Part shown: positions 61,824 through 64,000 of the stretch, piece after piece
Layout: each line of letters begins with the position of its first letter
Numbering within the stretch: position 1 is the first letter of the stretch
Notes under the pieces: generated by a model
Told to the model about the DNA's origin: nothing
The model's database searches: none
The model's input: only the letters and a program-made list of their open reading frames with translations
Made by a program: the position numbers and the translations under genes
DNA from: Bacillus sp. Marseille-P3661
GTDB lineage: Bacteria > Bacillota > Bacilli > Bacillales > Bacillaceae_J
DNA length: 64,000 nt
Assembly (NCBI RefSeq): GCF_900240995.1
Contig: NZ_LT965953.1
Location: forward strand, 124,001-188,000
Reading direction: 5' to 3'

Positions 61824-63737
61824 ATGATTATTAATAACAATATTCCTGCATTAAACACGTATCGTCAGATGGGAATCAACAACAACAATGCACAAAAGTC
61901 AATGGAGAAATTATCTTCAGGCCTTCGAATTAACAAAGCTGGAGACGACGCTGCTGGTCTTGCTATCTCGGAAAAAATGCGTGCACAAGTACGTGGTTTA
62001 GATCAAGCTAGCCGCAACTCTCAAGACGGTATTTCAATGATCCAAACAGCTGAGGGTGCACTTCAAGAAACTCAAAACATTCTACAACGTATGCGTGAGC
62101 TTGCAACACAAGCAGCGAACGATACAAACGTAGAAGTTGACCGTAACGAGATTCAAAAAGAAATGAATCAGCTTACTTCTGAAATCAATCGTATTGGTAA
62201 CACAACTGAATTCAACACTCAAAAGCTTATCAATGGTGATAGAGAGAATACTTATAGTAAAGAACTAGCTTCTACTAATATGGCAACTGGTGCATCGGTT
62301 ACTGCTGGTGGAGTTACTACTTCTCTTGACGGAACAACATTAGAAGCTGGAAATTATGAAGTAGTTATTACAAAGACTAAAACAAATGAAGATACTACTG
62401 CAGCGATGAAGACTGCTGCTGATATGAGTTATACAGTTGATGCTGATAGTACAGCGGGTCAGAATTTTGAAGGTGGAAAAATTTCAATTACGGATCCTAC
62501 AAGTAGCTATTTGGCCGATACTGGTACTATTCAATTAGATTTTGATGGTACAAATCTACGAGTTCAAATCGGGGGCGGTACAGCTACAGACTCATCAGAT
62601 GACACTATCACAGCAGACGAAAATGGAAACTTTGTATTTGATAATCACGGAGTATCATTTACACTGAAAAAAGATGGTTTAGTAACTGGAGATTCGATTA
62701 CAGCAAATTTATCAACAGCTAACATTGGAGCAGGAGAAATTGGAACTGAACAATTAGGCTTTACTTCACATACAACAGCTGCTGGTGACACGCCGGCATC
62801 ATTTGTTGGTGGGGAAGTGAATGTTTCAGCAGATGCATTAGCAGGTACATGGTCTGGTACCTATGATGGTGCAAACTTAACTCTTTCATTTACTGGTGAT
62901 GACGGGGTTTCAACAGTCATGGACACGATTGCTTATGATGGAACAAGCACAACTACGTATGACAATCATGGAATCAGTTTCGAGTTCAGTGGTAATGATT
63001 CAACAGCTGCAGCCTTCTCATTTACTGTTGAAGACAAGTTTACGGTAAATGCAGAACTACGTAAAGATGGTGAAGCTGTTGCTGACGTAGATCTTGCAAC
63101 TGACTATAAAGGTGCAACATCAAATGCGATTACAGGTTCTCTAGACGGCTTAACTTTATCTCAAACTGGTGAATTGCAAGCTGGTACACATACATTTACA
63201 GTAGAAGAAAACTATAGTGAAAGTGGAGAAGACAATTCTCTTAACTTCCAAATTGGTGCCAACCAAAATCAAGCACTAAACTTAAGTATTTCTGATATGC
63301 GCGCGGATGCATTAGGTATTAGTGGCACATCTAACACACTAACATTCACTAATCGTGATGGTGATCCAGAAACTGTTAACCTAACATCATCAAAAGATGT
63401 AACTGACGGAACAAATGCTGCAGGTGTCGAGCGTGCATTAGATGTCTCTACTCATGAAAATGCATCAAAAGCTATCACTGTTATTAATAATGCAATTGAA
63501 AAAGTATCTGGAGAACGTTCTAAACTTGGAGCTAATCAAAACCGTTTAGAACATACTATTAGTAACTTAAACAATGCATCTGAAAATCTACAAGCTGCAG
63601 AATCACGTATTCGTGATGTTGATATGGCGCGTGAAGTTATGAAAATGACTAAGGATAATATCCTTGCTCAAGCTTCTCAAGCAATGCTTGCTCAAGCTAA
63701 CCAAAAGCCGCAATCAGTACTTCAACTATTAGGATAA
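61824..63737 (+). CDS. hag: major flagellin Hag, long form
   Basis: 637 aa from ATG 61824, which has AAGGAGG 8 nt upstream; the frame begins at 61788 but that ATG has no site and covers the CsrA hairpin. The N-terminal D0/D1 is [20 protein letters not shown] and [20 protein letters not shown]. The C-terminal D0/D1 ends [20 protein letters not shown] and [20 protein letters not shown]. The central insert (about residues 145-510) is far longer than in the 304-aa B. subtilis Hag and is rich in Thr, Gly, Ala and Asp. It should form extra outer filament domains. Confidence 0.95.
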   Translation: MIINNNIPALNTYRQMGINNNNAQKSMEKLSSGLRINKAGDDAAGLAISEKMRAQVRGLDQASRNSQDGISMIQTAEGALQETQNILQRMRELATQAANDTNVEVDRNEIQKEMNQLTSEINRIGNTTEFNTQKLINGDRENTYSKELASTNMATGASVTAGGVTTSLDGTTLEAGNYEVVITKTKTNEDTTAAMKTAADMSYTVDADSTAGQNFEGGKISITDPTSSYLADTGTIQLDFDGTNLRVQIGGGTATDSSDDTITADENGNFVFDNHGVSFTLKKDGLVTGDSITANLSTANIGAGEIGTEQLGFTSHTTAAGDTPASFVGGEVNVSADALAGTWSGTYDGANLTLSFTGDDGVSTVMDTIAYDGTSTTTYDNHGISFEFSGNDSTAAAFSFTVEDKFTVNAELRKDGEAVADVDLATDYKGATSNAITGSLDGLTLSQTGELQAGTHTFTVEENYSESGEDNSLNFQIGANQNQALNLSISDMRADALGISGTSNTLTFTNRDGDPETVNLTSSKDVTDGTNAAGVERALDVSTHENASKAITVINNAIEKVSGERSKLGANQNRLEHTISNLNNASENLQAAESRIRDVDMAREVMKMTKDNILAQASQAMLAQANQKPQSVLQLLG

Positions 63738-63743
63738 TCATAA

Positions 63744-63777
63744 AAAGAGGGTCTCTAGTATTACTAGAGTCCTCTTT
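63744..63777 (+). terminator. hag terminator
   Basis: AAAGAGGGTCTCTAG pairs with CTAGAGTCCTCTTT (one mismatch), directly after the stop; T-run moderate. No gene lies between here and the window end (63778-64000). Confidence 0.88.
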
Positions 63778-64000
63778 GTTATACCTATTTTTTATTTATG
63801 TTATTACAGCAACTACATTAATAACATAAGATTCCTAAAATCCTTTAGTTTGAACTAAATTTATAAGATAATAAATATTACTTTAGTTATATCCACCTTA
63901 GGCAGTTTGTATTAAAAGATAATTAACAAAGACTGGAATATGGTTTGATATGGTTTGATAGTTATCTTAAATTTCCAAATTAATATAGTTAGATATAACT

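Overview
The window comes from a low-GC, endospore-former-type Bacillales genome, most likely Bacillaceae. I cannot name the genus. The evidence is gene content and order: gtaB, a ywpF/ssbB neighbourhood, ywqAB, tagA, tagO, csaB, an LCP transferase, yvyE, degS-degU, a degV gene, comFA-comFC, yvyF-flgM-flgN-flgK-flgL-yviE-fliW-csrA-hag. Most of this matches the gtaB-to-hag arc of Bacillus subtilis, with insertions and losses (comFB is absent). Start codons include many GTG and TTG with strong purine-rich ribosome binding sites, also typical of Bacillaceae.

Layout. 1-2840 is a non-coding tandem array: four 50-bp units, then about 13 units of a 192-bp repeat. It is followed by an RRNPP-type (PlcR/NprR-like) peptide-sensor regulator on the minus strand and a stretch of tiny ORFs. 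4.6-12.7 kb holds ywpF-like, gtaB, two small genes, a tail-less ssbB, and a minus-strand ywqB-ywqA-small-ORF operon (SWIM protein and SNF2 helicase). 13.3-20.4 kb is an efflux cluster: a TetR regulator with a palindromic operator, a membrane-fusion lipoprotein, an RND pump, and a protein that joins a copper-amine-oxidase-like stalk domain to a TolC-like coiled coil. That last partner is unexpected in a one-membrane cell. 21.1-28.4 kb has an MFS exporter, a YdcF-like protein, a large NAGPA-SLH exoprotein, an HXXEE membrane protein and several tiny genes, including a tandem paralogous pair.

28.8-40.9 kb is a cell-envelope block: tagA, a MATE/MVF flippase, tagO, a DUF5693 membrane protein with csaB (which pyruvylates wall polymer so that SLH domains can bind), a multidomain amidase, an LCP ligase and yvyE. 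41.3-43.4 kb is the DegS-DegU two-component system. From 44.5 kb to the end lies motility and competence: a frameshifted NERD gene, a sigma-D-driven unit for a giant FliK-like protein plus an FlhB C-domain-like protein, a second sigma-D unit for a FliS-like chaperone and a second flagellin, yaaR-like, degV-like, comFA, comFC, and the flgM-to-hag operon set. The main flagellin hag has its own sigma-D promoter and a CsrA-type hairpin in its leader, so the FliW-CsrA-Hag feedback loop is complete here.

Intergenic DNA is unusually rich in modular repeats of several unrelated families: the 192-bp array; a roughly 110-nt element with GATATCTGCCACTTT modules in five places; a TAATCCGA-type 21-24 nt family; a 10-bp array; and a widely seen Bacillus element at 32.8 kb. 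A cluster of DnaA-box-like motifs lies at 36.05-36.41 kb. No rRNA, tRNA, CRISPR array or intact insertion sequence was seen. All functional calls rest on reading motifs by eye, without database searches.
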